Positions 35,895 through 46,437 of a stretch of 64,000 nt of DNA are shown here, piece by piece. The DNA lies in contig OY726557.1 in assembly GCA_963383645.1 (NCBI GenBank), positions 158,003,599-158,067,598 of the forward strand. Reading direction: 5' to 3'. The stretch comes from Muscardinus avellanarius. Its lineage: Eukaryota > Chordata > Mammalia > Rodentia > Gliridae. Under the pieces are notes generated by a model. It did not search any database and had not been told where the DNA came from. It saw only the letters and a list, made by a program, of their open reading frames with translations. Position numbers and translations under genes: made by a program. The first letter of the stretch is position 1, and every line of letters begins with the position of its first letter.

Positions 35895-35941
<47 letters not shown>
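35895..35941. repeat. (AT)n run just upstream of the AMOTL1 CpG island
   Basis: About 23 perfect AT units, followed by a short T-run. It lies about 265 bp upstream of the AMOTL1 start codon at the sharp edge of the CpG island. Such runs are unstable in length and can extrude as cruciforms. Confidence 0.95.
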
Positions 35942-35944
<3 letters not shown>

Positions 35945-36117
35945 TTTTTTTTCCCTTCAGTGGAATTTTAGGTGGAAAAGGACCATGCCCTTCTCAGCAG
36001 TCCCCAGCCCCCCAGGGCATCCTTCCTGCACTGGGATTAGGCGACAAATAGCTAGTAGGTGCTCTGTTGAGAAGAACCCAAACAATCTGAAATACCAAAT
36101 GTGTTCGCAGAACTGAA

Positions 36118-36571
36118 CAGGAGGGTTGTAAGGATCAAGTAAAATAACACATGTGAAATGTTTAGCACAATTCTAATAAGTATTGAGCTTTTCCTTTCTT
36201 TTTTCTTTCCTTTTTTTTTTTTTTGTTTTTGTTTTTGGTACTGGGAGTGGTACCCAGGGGCTTTTCTACCTCCGGGCTACACTCCCAGACCTATTTTATA
36301 TTTTATTTGGAACCAGGGTCTCACTAAGTAGCTGAGGCTGGCTGAGAACCTGTGCCATCCTCCTGTCTCAGCCTCCCAAGTGCTGGGATTACAAGCGTGT
36401 GCCACCACATCTGGCTCCTTTTTTTTTTTTTTTTCTTGTAGTACTAGGGATTGAACTCAGAGATGCTCTACTATATCCCTAGACCATTTATTTACTTGTT
36501 TTTCTGTTTTGTTTTGTTTTTGTTTAGAGACAGGTTTCACTAAATTGCCAAGGCTAACTTTGAATTTGCCA
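36118..36571. repeat. Local duplication upstream of AMOTL1, copy 1 (with later SINE)
   Basis: A MIR 3' end followed by a decayed SINE, shared with 37930-38159. A run of 38 identical bases (36151-36188) includes TTTAGCACAATTCTAATAAG. A younger SINE splits it at about 36195-36420. Confidence 0.82.
36195..36420 (-). mobile_element. B1-dID SINE inserted in a duplicated segment
   Basis: TTTTTGGTACTGGGAGTGG, CTACCTCCGGGCTACACTCC and GTGCTGGGATTACAAGCGTG. It interrupts the copy of the local duplication at 36118-36571; the copy at 37930 lacks it. Confidence 0.88.
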
Positions 36572-36575
36572 CTTT
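36436..36575 (-). mobile_element. Decayed B1-dID SINE
   Basis: GTACTAGGGATTGAACTCAGA, CACTAAATTGCCAAGGCTAAC; its B1 half stops early at about 36571. Confidence 0.75.
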
Positions 36576-37804
36576 GAATATCCTGTGGGCAAAAACCCCT
36601 GGGGCCGATTTTCTCCAGAGCAGAGGCAAAGAATGTGACTCTGGGGAAGTGTTTGATCCTGCCCCCACCTCTTAAATGAGGCTTATGAAGCAGCACTCCT
36701 CACCCACCCCATTATACTGCCTGCCCTCTGTAGCCCAGATCGGGGTGCCCCAACCTGCCCCAGAGCACTAGGAATGCCTGGCTGGCTTTCTGGGACAGCT
36801 CTGCTCCCCAGAGAGAAGACGGCAGCTAAAGTGCAGTTGCTGCCCACCAGGTAGCAGGGGAAGTCAGCAGGCACCCAGCCTCCTGTCTCGCCCTCCTCCA
36901 CTCTGTTGACCTTTCTCACCAGGCCCTCAGGGATTCCTGCCTGGGTTGTAGCAGTTCTTTAGCTAATCCGCCTGTAGCTTTACCACACTAGTCCGTTCTG
37001 GTGGGTTTTGTGTCCTGATTCCAGTTTATTCTTCTGATTCCATAGATGGCCCTGCAGTAACTTCTGCTATGAAGATAGAGCCCAAATGCAACCATTTAAC
37101 AATTATTTATCGAACACCTGCTCCAAGTCACCTACTCTAGTACTTCACAGCACACAGAAGAGGCAGGGCAGCAAACCAGCCCTTCAGGGATGTGTTATCT
37201 GTTCAAGAAGACAAGTTGTCAAACAAAAAATGGGAAAGCAACGGTGCAGGAGATCCCAACAAGAGATGCCTGGAAACAGTGCCAGAAGGATTAGCTCTCG
37301 GCAGGAGAAAGGAAAACCTAGGAAGGTGGAGTTCAGATGCAGCAGGAAGGGGAACTGCAGCACTGGGCAGGCAGAGGCTCAGCCCAGAGGGAGTAGACAA
37401 GGTCTGAGTGCATGGCAAGAAAATATAAATTGAGAGGAAAGTCTGTACCAGGAGCAATCACAAAATGTAGGCTCAAAAAGAATCTAAGATATTATCAATC
37501 AACTCTCTGAATTGGTGGATGAGAAAACTCAGACCTAGCTATCAAATGTCTTGTCCAATGTGACAGAACATATTTAGTAGCAAAGAGGCAGAGCAACTTC
37601 TACCTTGGTGTATTTTCTAGCACATATGATAAACCTTCAGTAGCAATTAAGAGTTGAGACTATTCCACAGGCAATGAAGATTCACTGATTCATCTTGTGT
37701 TTGTACTAATTTAATATAGATTGGAAAAGAGGTAATGAATATAAAAGAATGAAAGAAAGAAGCTAAGTAACATATTCTAATCCCCCCTACTAGGTACCAG
37801 CATC

Positions 37805-38005
37805 AACAGACAAACATGAGCTGAGTCTCAGCTCAGCCACTCACTATCCATGTGACCTTGGGCCAGCCACCTGACTTCTATAAACCTCAGTATTCTCTTG
37901 CAAAGTGATGAAAATAACACTAAGCCTCGCAGGATGGTTGTAAGGATTGAGTAAAATAACAAATGTGAAATGTTTAGCACAATTCTAATAAGTATTGAGC
38001 ATTTC
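37805..38005 (+). mobile_element. MIR remnant
   Basis: CAGCCACTCACTATCCATGTG, ACCTTGGGCCAGCCACCTGAC and GGTTGTAAGGATTGAGTAAAA give a nearly full MIR order. Its 3' part is repeated at 36118-36188. Confidence 0.7.
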
Positions 38006-38159
38006 TTGCTTTTTCTTGCTTTTTCTTCCTGTAGTACTAGAGATTGAACTCAGAATGCTCTGCTACTGAGCTACATCCCCAGCCCATTTATTTACTTTTT
38101 TTTTTTTTTTTTTACAGACAGATCTCATTAAATTGCCAAGGCTGACTTTGAACTTGCCA
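37930..38159. repeat. Local duplication upstream of AMOTL1, copy 2
   Basis: Same order as copy 1 but without the inserted SINE. Here the MIR upstream part is also present. Confidence 0.82.
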
Positions 38160-38222
38160 GCCTCCTACCTCAGCCTCCTAAAAAACACTGGGATCTCAGG
38201 CATGGGCCACTGTGTCCTGCTG
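38030..38222 (-). mobile_element. Decayed B1-dID SINE, paralogue of 36436
   Basis: GTACTAGAGATTGAACTCAGA, TGAGCTACATCCCCAGCCC and ATTAAATTGCCAAGGCTGAC. Confidence 0.83.
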
Positions 38223-39254
38223 GTACACATTGTTTCAAGTAACCTTCCAGTGACCCCGTGAGATAAGGAGATAATCTAGGACAGTGGTAGGAAGCTATGA
38301 CTTGTGTGGTTGGGATAAAGGAGATGGAAAGAAAGAGAAAGATAGTCTATCTTTGGAGATACCAAATACTATGAAGATAGATAGCAAATCTTTGAAGCAA
38401 AATTTCACTCTTTTCACTGACTAAATGGCTATCCTGGGGAAAAGAACAAAGATACCTAGCTGGCCAAGTCTGAGCTGAGTCATAGGGAAAAACGGGCCAT
38501 TCTTGGGAAAATGGGGTCACTAGACCAACGATGCAGAAGCAGAGTTGAGAGGAGGAACTAGTTTGTGAAAGATGTTGAGTGACTTACTGTCTTCTGGGCC
38601 AGAAGTCAAGGAGAGAGAAATAAAGAAAAAGAGACCTGAAGCAGTGAATATCAGTTCACATGGAGAATACCCACAACTAAAAAATGGGGAGAGAGAAAAA
38701 AGAAGAATTTGAGAAAGAAAAAGAGCTAGGAAGTTCAAAAGCAGGGAAGCCAGAGGAAATTTAAGAAGTTGGTCCTCTGCCTGCTGCTACAGATCCCTAG
38801 ACCTTCCATGAGGTGGTGGGCACAGCTTGTAGTCTCAAGGATGTTCTGATTCAATCAGGTGAGCCCTCTTCCTTCCCCAGTTCTCTTCCACTATTCTATC
38901 TATTGTGAGGGGCCATTACTCCCACCATTCTTTCTAGCTATGAATTAAAAAGACATTTTCAGAATAAAATATCCAAGCTCTTGCATCTACAACAGCAGAG
39001 CTTCTTGTGATAAAGGTAAAGGATGATGGATGATAGAGGCTAAAAGAAAGCATTATGGGAGCATAGAAGAGGGAGTGGTTTTACACAGAGGAAGAAGGGC
39101 AGGTTCCAAGAGAAGGAGAATATTTCTAGTAAGTGTATAGACACAAGGAAGAAAAGCACACATTGCTGTGCTTCTCAACACTTTTCCTTTAGCTTTTTCT
39201 TTGCATAACCACAAAATGATCACATCAACACCAGGCCCATTGGATAAACTCCTG

Positions 39255-39762
39255 TATAGTGGTTCCCCTCATCTGCAGTTTCCCTTCCTGTGATTTCAGT
39301 TAGCCTGGTCTATTGCCATCCACAAATATTAAATGGAAAGTTCCAGGAATAAAAAAAAATCCTAAACTTTAAGTTGTGTACTCTTCTTAATAGTGTAGTA
39401 AAATTGTGAGCTGCCCAACTTTGTTCCACTTGGGACCTGAGTCATCCCTTTGTCAAGTGTATCCACACCATATACAACATCCTCCGATTAGGTATAAGAG
39501 ATTTTTAAACAAAGATAGAACCAACATTCACATAACTTTGATTACAGTATATTGTAATAGTTCTATTTTATTGTTGGTTATTATTGTTTATCTTTCACTG
39601 TACCTCATTTATAAATTAAACTTGTATGTATGTATGTATGTATGTATGTATAGGGGAAAAGTATGTATAAGGCTCAATACTGTCAGTGGTTTCAGGCATC
39701 CACTGGCAATCTTGAAACATAAATCTCTTGGAAGAGGGAGAATTACTATACTATCTCCAGGC
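39255..39762 (+). mobile_element. Tigger1-like DNA transposon remnant, internally deleted
   Basis: Left end TAGTGGTTCCCCTCATCTGC, then GAGTCATCCCTTTGTCAAG and TGTATCCACACCATATAC. The right part has TTTCAGGCATCCACTGG. The transposase part is missing. A (TATG)n run interrupts the right part. Confidence 0.7.
39622..39652. repeat. (TATG)n microsatellite
   Basis: About seven units inside the Tigger remnant. Confidence 0.93.
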
Positions 39763-40684
39763 AAAAAGATTTTTTTTCAGTTCTGTGTTTTATAAAGACA
39801 ATAGTTAGTGTACCCTCTATTCCACCCCCACTTGTTTCCAAATATAAAATCAGATTATTAAATAATCTTCTTCCTATAGCCCATGCCTGCTCTGGAGAGT
39901 CTAAAACATGCCCTCCCACATCTTGCAAACTGTTGGCGGGGGGCACAGTTCAAAGGATACTAGGAGTGGGTGTGTGTCACTGTGAAGAGGGAGAGGCGCG
40001 GGATGAAGGGTGAGAGAGAAGACACACAAGGCAAGATACCTCTGTAGTTCTGGAAATATTAGATGCCTGTGGATGAGGAAAGAGCTCCTGGGGAGGGTTG
40101 TTATATAACAGAAAGAATCATTTGGAAATTCTGCTCCCTTTGGAATTTACCCAAGGACTCTGTGTCAATTATGAAAAATATTTCCCAACAAATATTTATT
40201 AGGTACCTACTAAGAGCCAGGCTCTGCACTACCCACCCTACACAGAGGGCTTGGCTTACTGCATAAGTTATGGATCTGAGGCTTGCCTGTCTGGATGCTT
40301 TTAGTTTCACACCCATTGTGACATGCCAGTTTCTGCTTGTCTCATGGCTCTCTCCTGTGAGTTTTACTACCTAATATGCATTCAACACAAAATTTGATCC
40401 ATGTAAATGCAAGAAAGAGAGTGCAGATATGATTATATGCAGAGAAAATGCATAACCAAACAGGCAAGTTGGAAATTAGAGGTAATAGCCCTAAATAGAC
40501 TTGGGGTCAGATCCTGAATGAGACAGAGTAACTGTGAATATAAAAGGCCTGACATACAGCAAATATTCAATAAAGGATAATTATTCTGATTATTTGTTAT
40601 TACTACAGAAACCTTAGGAGTACTGAAAGCTTATCATACTTTTTGTTTTGATTGGTTGGTTAACTAAGGTTTTCTCAACTTAGG

Positions 40685-40885
40685 GCAACGTATCAACACT
40701 GCTGATGTTGAAGCTGATCGTTTTTCGGTGCGAGGGATTGGTCTGTGCTTTGCAGAATAACCTCTACCCACTAGATGCCAGTAGCAACCACCTCCTTGAC
40801 CCCCAGTTATGAAAACAATAAAAGGCTCCAGACATTGCTAAATGTCCCCTTGGGGCTTAAATTGCCCTGGCTGAGGATTACTGAG
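40685..40885. mobile_element. Probable hAT-type MITE remnant
   Basis: CTACCCACTAGATGCCAGTAG and CCAGACATTGCTAAATGTCCC are phrases of a common mammalian non-autonomous DNA element. Confidence 0.45.
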
Positions 40886-42275
40886 TTGGTTGATTAATTG
40901 ATGCTGCCCAGGAAAAAGAGACCCCGAGAGTCTAACCATATTGATCATCCCATCGAGTTGTGGGTGAGTCCAATTGTGCACTAACGGGAGGCCGTCTCTG
41001 TGTTGTTCACCCTGTAATACATCACACGACGGTAATTGCTCCCTTGTTCTCTTTCTGTGAACAAAAACCGAATCGTGTTTTGCTCTTTTATTTCCAGTGA
41101 TGGTGTGGACACATGTTTTTGTTTCTAAAACTGGAAGCATACTGAGTTTCTAAAACAACAGCAATGTAAAGCCATTATTTAAAATGAGGATTTTCACGAC
41201 GAAGGGAAGACAACTTAGAACATTCATACTGGGGCATCACAATGGGTTGTAATCTGCACTTTGCACAGAATGCTTGGGTATTTTATCTTGAAATGTCTCT
41301 TTGGTTCATAGCTAGAAAGAATGGTGGGAGTAATGGCCCCTCACAACTCATACAGCAACTCTAACTCTTCTTCCAGAATATGCATGGCAGGCCAGCAGCT
41401 CTTCTACTTACAAGCCAAGATAGTTAAGTGGAGAAATACCCACCATTCCTCACAGCTCCAGGCACTGGGGATGGTTCAATTCAGGAGACAAATTCATTTT
41501 ACAACATAAACTTAGAGTAAGAGAGAGAGTAAAACTCTACCTTTAATGTTCTATAAAATTATCCATACAGAAATCAGGAAGTACTTAAATTATGCATCTG
41601 TGATAAAGCCAGTATCATGCTAAGGGGAAGAGTCTTCAGAAAAATTCAAGGTTGAGAGAAGACTAATTAGAAATATCTAGGAAAAAATTATTTCTGGGAA
41701 AGTCCTAAACAGATGAACTGAAAGCACAGTAGAGTTTGGAAGAAGGAGGAACAATGTAAGAGCCTATTCATTTTATCATGCATTAAGAGATATTGTTGAC
41801 AACATCGATAAGCCAGGTACCCTGCTAGTTTCTGAATGCTCTGCAAACATGTTTTACTCTTTTGTCTTATTAAAATATATACAAACAAACCTATGACTGT
41901 AAGTTGGGCTACGTGTGATGAAGAAAAGGAGAAGCCTAGAATAACCAATGGACTGGTAATTTGGGAGAAGGTGGTTGCTTAGAGGGAATAAGAGGAAGCC
42001 TTCCAGGAAGGTGATATTTAAGTGGAGACCTACAGGACAAGAAGGTTGAACCCCGAGAAGAATGGAGGAGAGCGCACCAGCCAGGCCGAGCAGTGTGTGC
42101 AGAGATTTTGGAGCAGCCGAGGCCTCCACAAGTCCAGAGAACTTGAAGGTGGCAAAGGAAGTGCAGCTCCTGCAGGTGACCTGTGCTGAGCAGCCCAGTT
42201 GGCGATCTCTCTAGAGGTGTCCACTGAGTCCTGTTTAAAACAGGGGAAGACCCATAATCCTCCATGCTGTCAAAG

Positions 42276-42457
42276 CAGTGGTTCCTCGGCTTCAGTGTCA
42301 TGGAATCATGTGAAGAGCTTGTTAAAGCTCACACTGCTGAGCCCCACCCCGGGTTTCTGGCTCAGGAGGTCTGGGTGGGGCCCAATAATTTGATTTCTAA
42401 CAAGTTCCCAGATGCTGCTGATGCTGCTTGTCTGAGATTAAACTCTGAGAACCACTG
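42276..42457. mobile_element. hAT-Charlie MITE (MER5/MER20 class)
   Basis: Inverted ends CAGTGGTTC and GAACCACTG, with GAGCCCCACCCC and GTGGGGCCCAATAATTTG inside, as in MER5/MER20-class elements. Confidence 0.75.
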
Positions 42458-42483
42458 GTTGGGACATACGGAGACTCACTTCT

Positions 42484-42689
42484 TTGTTTTCTTTTTTTTT
42501 TTTTTTTGTGGTATGAGGGTGGAACCACAGCCCTATTTTATAATTAATAAATTATAAAATTTGGAACAGTCTCACTAAGTTGCTGAGACCCTCACTAAGT
42601 AGCTGAGGCTGGCTTGGAACCAGTCCGATCCTCCTGTTTCAGTCCCCCACGCACTGGGATTACAAGCATGCGCCGCCACACCTGGCCAT
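42484..42689 (-). mobile_element. B1-dID SINE with target duplication
   Basis: Flanked by GGAGACTCACTTCT (42470-42483) and GGAGACTCATTTCT (42690-42703), one mismatch. Phrases CACTAAGTAGCTGAGGCTGG and GCATGCGCCGCCACACCTGG. Confidence 0.88.
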
Positions 42690-42801
42690 GGAGACTCATT
42701 TCTATGCACCAGAATACCAACCAAAATGAAAAACCAGGCAAGAGATATTGAAGGAACAAAATGATCAAGATCCACTTTCTTAGAGGAAGAACAATGGAGC
42801 A

Positions 42802-43692
42802 ATGAATGCCCACAACCCCACAACATCAGAACCTGATAAAACAGAAATTCAGAGATTTCTAGAAGATCAAATCAGGAAAATAACTATAGAAATAATAGAG
42901 GTGCTTCGAAAAGAACTCAGAGAGAGCCAAAAAGAGATAAAGGATGCAATTAATGAAGTAAAGGCCTCAATTCAAAGCACAAACAACCGATTAGAACACA
43001 TGGAGAACAGAATCTCGCTCTTAGAAGATGAGCAATCCAAAAATGAACGCATAGTTTCTAATCTAGAAAAAAATATCCAACAGCAGGAATCTGACATTGA
43101 AGAAATATGGGCCCATTTTAAGAGAGCTAACCTAAGAATAATTAGAATAGAGGAGGGAAAAGAAGGTGAAACCAAACGGATCAACACTCTCTTCAAGGAA
43201 ATAATAGCAGAAAATTTTCCAAACATAGAGCAAGAGGTCGATACACAGGTCCAGGAAACTTATAGAACTCCCTTTAGACAGGATCGGAGAAGAGGATCCC
43301 CACGCCACATAATTGTCAAAATGACCAATGTGGAAGCCAAGCAGAGAATCTTAAAGGCAACAAAAACAAAGGGCCAAGTGACATTCAGAGGCAAACCAAT
43401 TAGAATCACTCCAGACTTCCCAAACCAAGTCATGAGAACCAGAAGGGCTTGGAGTAACATATTCCAAACTCTGAAAGAAAACAACTTCCAGCCAAAAATG
43501 TCCTACCCAGCAAAACGTTCTATCAAATTAGATGGAGAAATAAGAAGCTTCCATGACAAACAGAAACTGAAGGAATTTATGTCTTCAAAACCAGCACTAG
43601 AGAAAATACTCAAAGAGATTAACTACAAAGAAGAAATAGGTAACACACACCAGAACCAGAGAAACAAGATTTTCCATCCAACAGACAACTAA
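42802..43692 (+). pseudogene. L1 ORF1-like open frame, N-terminally short (296 codons)
   Basis: L1 ORF1p is the RNA-binding chaperone of the L1 particle. Seen: a coiled-coil-like stretch (about residues 55-130, with heptads such as NRLEHMENRISLLEDEQ), an RRM-like block around SPRHIIVKM, and the C-terminal part with RAWSNIFQTLKEN. The second copy at 44788 starts about 24 residues earlier (MTQGKNPEKAQTSE), so this copy has lost the true start but remains open to its stop. It has no promoter of its own and no ORF2 behind it. Confidence 0.85.
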
Positions 43693-43754
43693 GATTAGTT
43701 ATCTGTGGAGATTCATTACTTATGTTAGTCTTTTACCTATCTCTAAATTGTATT

Positions 43755-44037
43755 GTTTGCTTTTATTGTTGTTAATTTTTAGGAATTCTAGTTGGAATAT
43801 TAATATACCTTCAGATATAGCATTTGGAAATATTTTATCCCATTCAATCAATAACTTTTAACTCTGTTTACATTGTCTTTGGATATACAATTTTTTTTTT
43901 TATTTTTTAGGGAGTTTGTATACTCTTCTGTTGCCTGTGCCATTGAAGTCATATCCAAGAAACCACTGCCAATTTCAATACTGTGAGGTTTTATGACCCA
44001 GATTTTCTTCTAAAAGTTTATAGTCTTAAGATTTATA
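43755..44037 (-). mobile_element. Older L1 fragment in antisense inside the composite
   Basis: The stretch resembles, in reverse orientation, a widespread mammalian L1 segment (phrases like TTGCCTGTGCCATTGAAGTC, and the ATATCCAAGAAACCACTGCC block). It looks more diverged than the flanking L1 parts. Family assignment is from memory of the consensus. Confidence 0.6.
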
Positions 44038-44039
44038 TT

Positions 44040-44578
44040 GGACTTCCGGGAAGATGGCGACCGAGAAAAGCGGGGCTTAAGAGTCCCGCTAACAACCAAT
44101 CTCCATTACCACAAAAAGAGCGCCTTTCATAGCCAGAAAACACCATCACCAGAAAAACAAAAAAAACCACCAGGCTCCAGAGAGAAAGCGGACTGAGAAC
44201 AGAGCTCAGGGCCACAGAGGAGACACACGAGCCCGAGGACGCGGCAGCAGCGCCATACTGCCGGCGGCAGCGGCGAACTCAACGGACAGCTACAGCAAGC
44301 CAGGTGAGCCGCTGCGGAACAGCCAGGCGGGATCTTTTGGCGCAGACAGCATTTAAAGCTCCCAGTGGCTGAGCTCAGCACACGCTGCAGGGATTCAGAG
44401 TGGAAATCAAAACCAGAGAAGAAAAAATACGCCAGCCTCATGGCCTAGGGCGTGGCAGAGGCGCCATATTGCCACCGGCGGTGGCAGCAGCAGTGAATTC
44501 ACCGAGTCCAGTACAGCTACATCTGCGTACTCAAGAACAGTGAGTCAAATTGCGGGCCACAGAGGAGAAATCGCAGTA
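44040..44578 (+). repeat. L1 5'UTR, plus arm of the inverted repeat
   Basis: It starts GGACTTCCGGGAAGATGGCG, with an AAGATGGCG motif like the YY1 site at the start of other L1 5'UTRs. The same sequence returns in reverse complement at 45142-45672 with scattered mismatches and small indels. Confidence 0.85.
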
Positions 44579-44787
44579 TTGGGCCTCCTGGGACTTGACC
44601 CAGTGAGGGAGTGGTGGTGGCAGAAATATCACACCATAGGAGAACGTGCAATCTGGCACCCCCCATAGTTTAAAGCAGCCTCTATCGACTCCCTGGGTCG
44701 GAGGCTCTGTGATACAACCCAGTAAAGGAGTAGTGGGGTCTGAGATACTACTTACTCGAGATCCAGAACACCTTAAGTGAAATCATA

Positions 44788-45189
44788 GTGACCCAAGGGA
44801 AGAACCCAGAGAAGGCACAAACCTCCGAAATCATGGGAAAGAGGAATAACACTGGAGTAATGAATGTGCACAACCCCACAACATCAGAACCTGATAAAAC
44901 AGAAAATCAGAGATTTCTAGAAGATCAAATCAGGAAAATAACTATAGAAATAATAGAGGTGCTTCAAAAAGAACTCAGAGAGAGCCAAAAAGAGATAAAG
45001 GATGCAATTAATGAAGTAAAGGCCTCAATTCAAAGCACAAACAACCGATTAGACCACATGGAGAACAGAATCTCGCTCTTGGAAGATGAGCAATCCAAAA
45101 ATGAATGCATAGTTTCTAATCTAGAAAAAAATATCCAACAGTACTGGGATTTCTCCTCTGTGGCCCGCAATTTGACTCACTGTTCTTGA
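44788..45189 (+). pseudogene. L1 ORF1 start, truncated by junction with inverted 5'UTR
   Basis: The frame starts MTQGKNPEKAQ and runs near-identically with the copy at 42802 until IQQ, then enters the inverted 5'UTR at about 45142 and ends at a stop at 45189. It covers only the N-terminal region and part of the coiled coil, so it cannot make ORF1p. Confidence 0.85.
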
Positions 45190-45672
45190 GTACGCAGATG
45201 TAGCTGTACTGGCCTCGCTGAATTCGGTGCTGCTGCCGCCGGTGGCAATATGGCGCCGCTGCTACGCCCTCGGCTGTGGGACTGGCGCTTTTCTTCTTGG
45301 TTTTGATTTCTACTCTGAATCCCTGCAGCGTGTGCTGAGCTCGGCCACTGGGAGCTTTAGATGCCCTCTGCGCGGAGAAATCCCGCCTGGCTGTTCCGCA
45401 GTGGCTCACCTCGGCTTGCTGTAGCCGTCCCGTGAATTCGCCGGTGCCGCCGGCAGTATGGCGCTGCTGCAGCGTCCTCAGGCGCGAGGCCGGTGTATCT
45501 CCTCTGTGGCTCTGTTCTCAGTCTGCTTTCTCTCTGGAGCCTGGTGATTTTTTGTTTCACTGGTGATGGTGTTTTCTGGCTATGAAAGGCGCTGATTTTG
45601 TGGTAATGGAGATTTGTTGTTAGCGGGGCTCTTAAGCCCCGCTTTTCTCGGTCGCCATCTTCCCGGAAGTCC
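45142..45672 (-). repeat. L1 5'UTR, inverted arm
   Basis: Reverse complement of the L1 5'UTR, ending in the inverted element start (TCCCGGAAGTCC, 45661-45672). The two arms are about 530 bp each and separated by about 560 bp. Confidence 0.85.
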
Positions 45673-45868
45673 TCTCATTTTTAATTTTTGATAAATTGCT
45701 ATAATACTAGATGTCAACCACTAAGCCAAGCATGGGAAGGAGGGATGAGGAGGGAATGGGGTGGGGATCAGGTGGGGGCTGACTGGGAGATGTGTGCATG
45801 TATGTCTACAAAAGTTTGTATCCCACTATGATGTATGAATACAGTGCACCAATAAAAAATTTTTAAAA
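45673..45868 (+). mobile_element. L1 3'UTR end with A-rich tail
   Basis: G-rich purine stretch (GGGAAGGAGGGATGAGGAGGG) followed by AATAAAAAATTTTTAAAA just before the right target duplication. This is the usual form of an L1 3' end. Confidence 0.7.
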
Positions 45869-45894
45869 AAGATCCACTTTCTTGTCACAAGCTA

Positions 45895-46090
45895 TGCATG
45901 GAGTTTCTCCTCTGTGCCGGGTAAATTTATAGGCTACTTCATCTCATCAGTATATCACCCCAGCAAGGTAGGTATCACTACCCAAGTTTTATACATGAGG
46001 AAAGGAGACTAGGTGAGGTTGTATGAATTACCTAAGATCAAAAGGATAGTAAGCAATAGAACTAGGACTCAAGCATGTTTGTGCAGAACT
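45895..46090 (+). mobile_element. MIR/L2-class remnant
   Basis: TCCTCTGTGCCGGGTAAATT, CAAGGTAGGTATCACTACCC and ATACATGAGGAAAGGAGACT fit the pattern; it lies just right of the L1 insertion. Confidence 0.5.
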
Positions 46091-46437
46091 CTCGCGTAGG
46101 ATTGTACTCTTGACATGATTTTATATTGCTCCAACCACCCACCCCCACACACACATACTAGCTTACTTGTCCGGGAGAGATGCTCCCTGACTTCCAGGCC
46201 TTACTGCCTATCACAAAGCACTCAAAGCCAGACCCCAGTGTAGTGACTAATGGATACAGGCAATTTTTACAGGGTACTAAGGGCTGTTGGAACCTGAACT
46301 TATAATTAAGTTCTTCCCTTTCCAATCGGGAAGGAGTGAGATTTCTCAAGCCCCTACAGAAGCATTATGCTATACATACACTCTTTCTAAACCACTAGGA
46401 GCCGTTTCCTCTCTATGGAAGGCAATTTCGTATTTGA

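Larger units (their letters stand above)
42782..45868 (+). mobile_element. Composite L1-derived insertion with inverted 5'UTR arms, flanked by a 15-bp target duplication
   Basis: The 15-mer AAGATCCACTTTCTT occurs perfectly at 42767-42781 and 45869-45883, and L1 sequence starts right after the left copy. Inside, in order: ORF1 without its first codons (42782-43692); a piece matching L1 in antisense (about 43755-44037); an L1 5'UTR start to early ORF1 (44040-45141); an inverted copy of that 5'UTR (45142-45672); and a G-rich L1 3'UTR end with an A-rich tail (45673-45868). ORF2 in sense orientation is missing. The target duplication and tail fit L1-driven insertion. The internal order needs template switching or insertion of an already rearranged source. 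Confidence 0.8.

Noticed and set aside
34751..35971. Long open frames on both strands in the CpG island (up to about 300 codons)
   Set aside because: They are low-complexity Pro/Arg/Gly/Ala frames caused by high GC. Only the short frame at 35630-35582 matches a known protein (AMOTL1).
45142..45868. A stand-alone twin-primed L1 (inverted 5'UTR plus 3' end)
   Set aside because: The left junction at 45142 has no copy of the target duplication found at 45869; the matching copy is at 42767, so the whole block is bounded instead.
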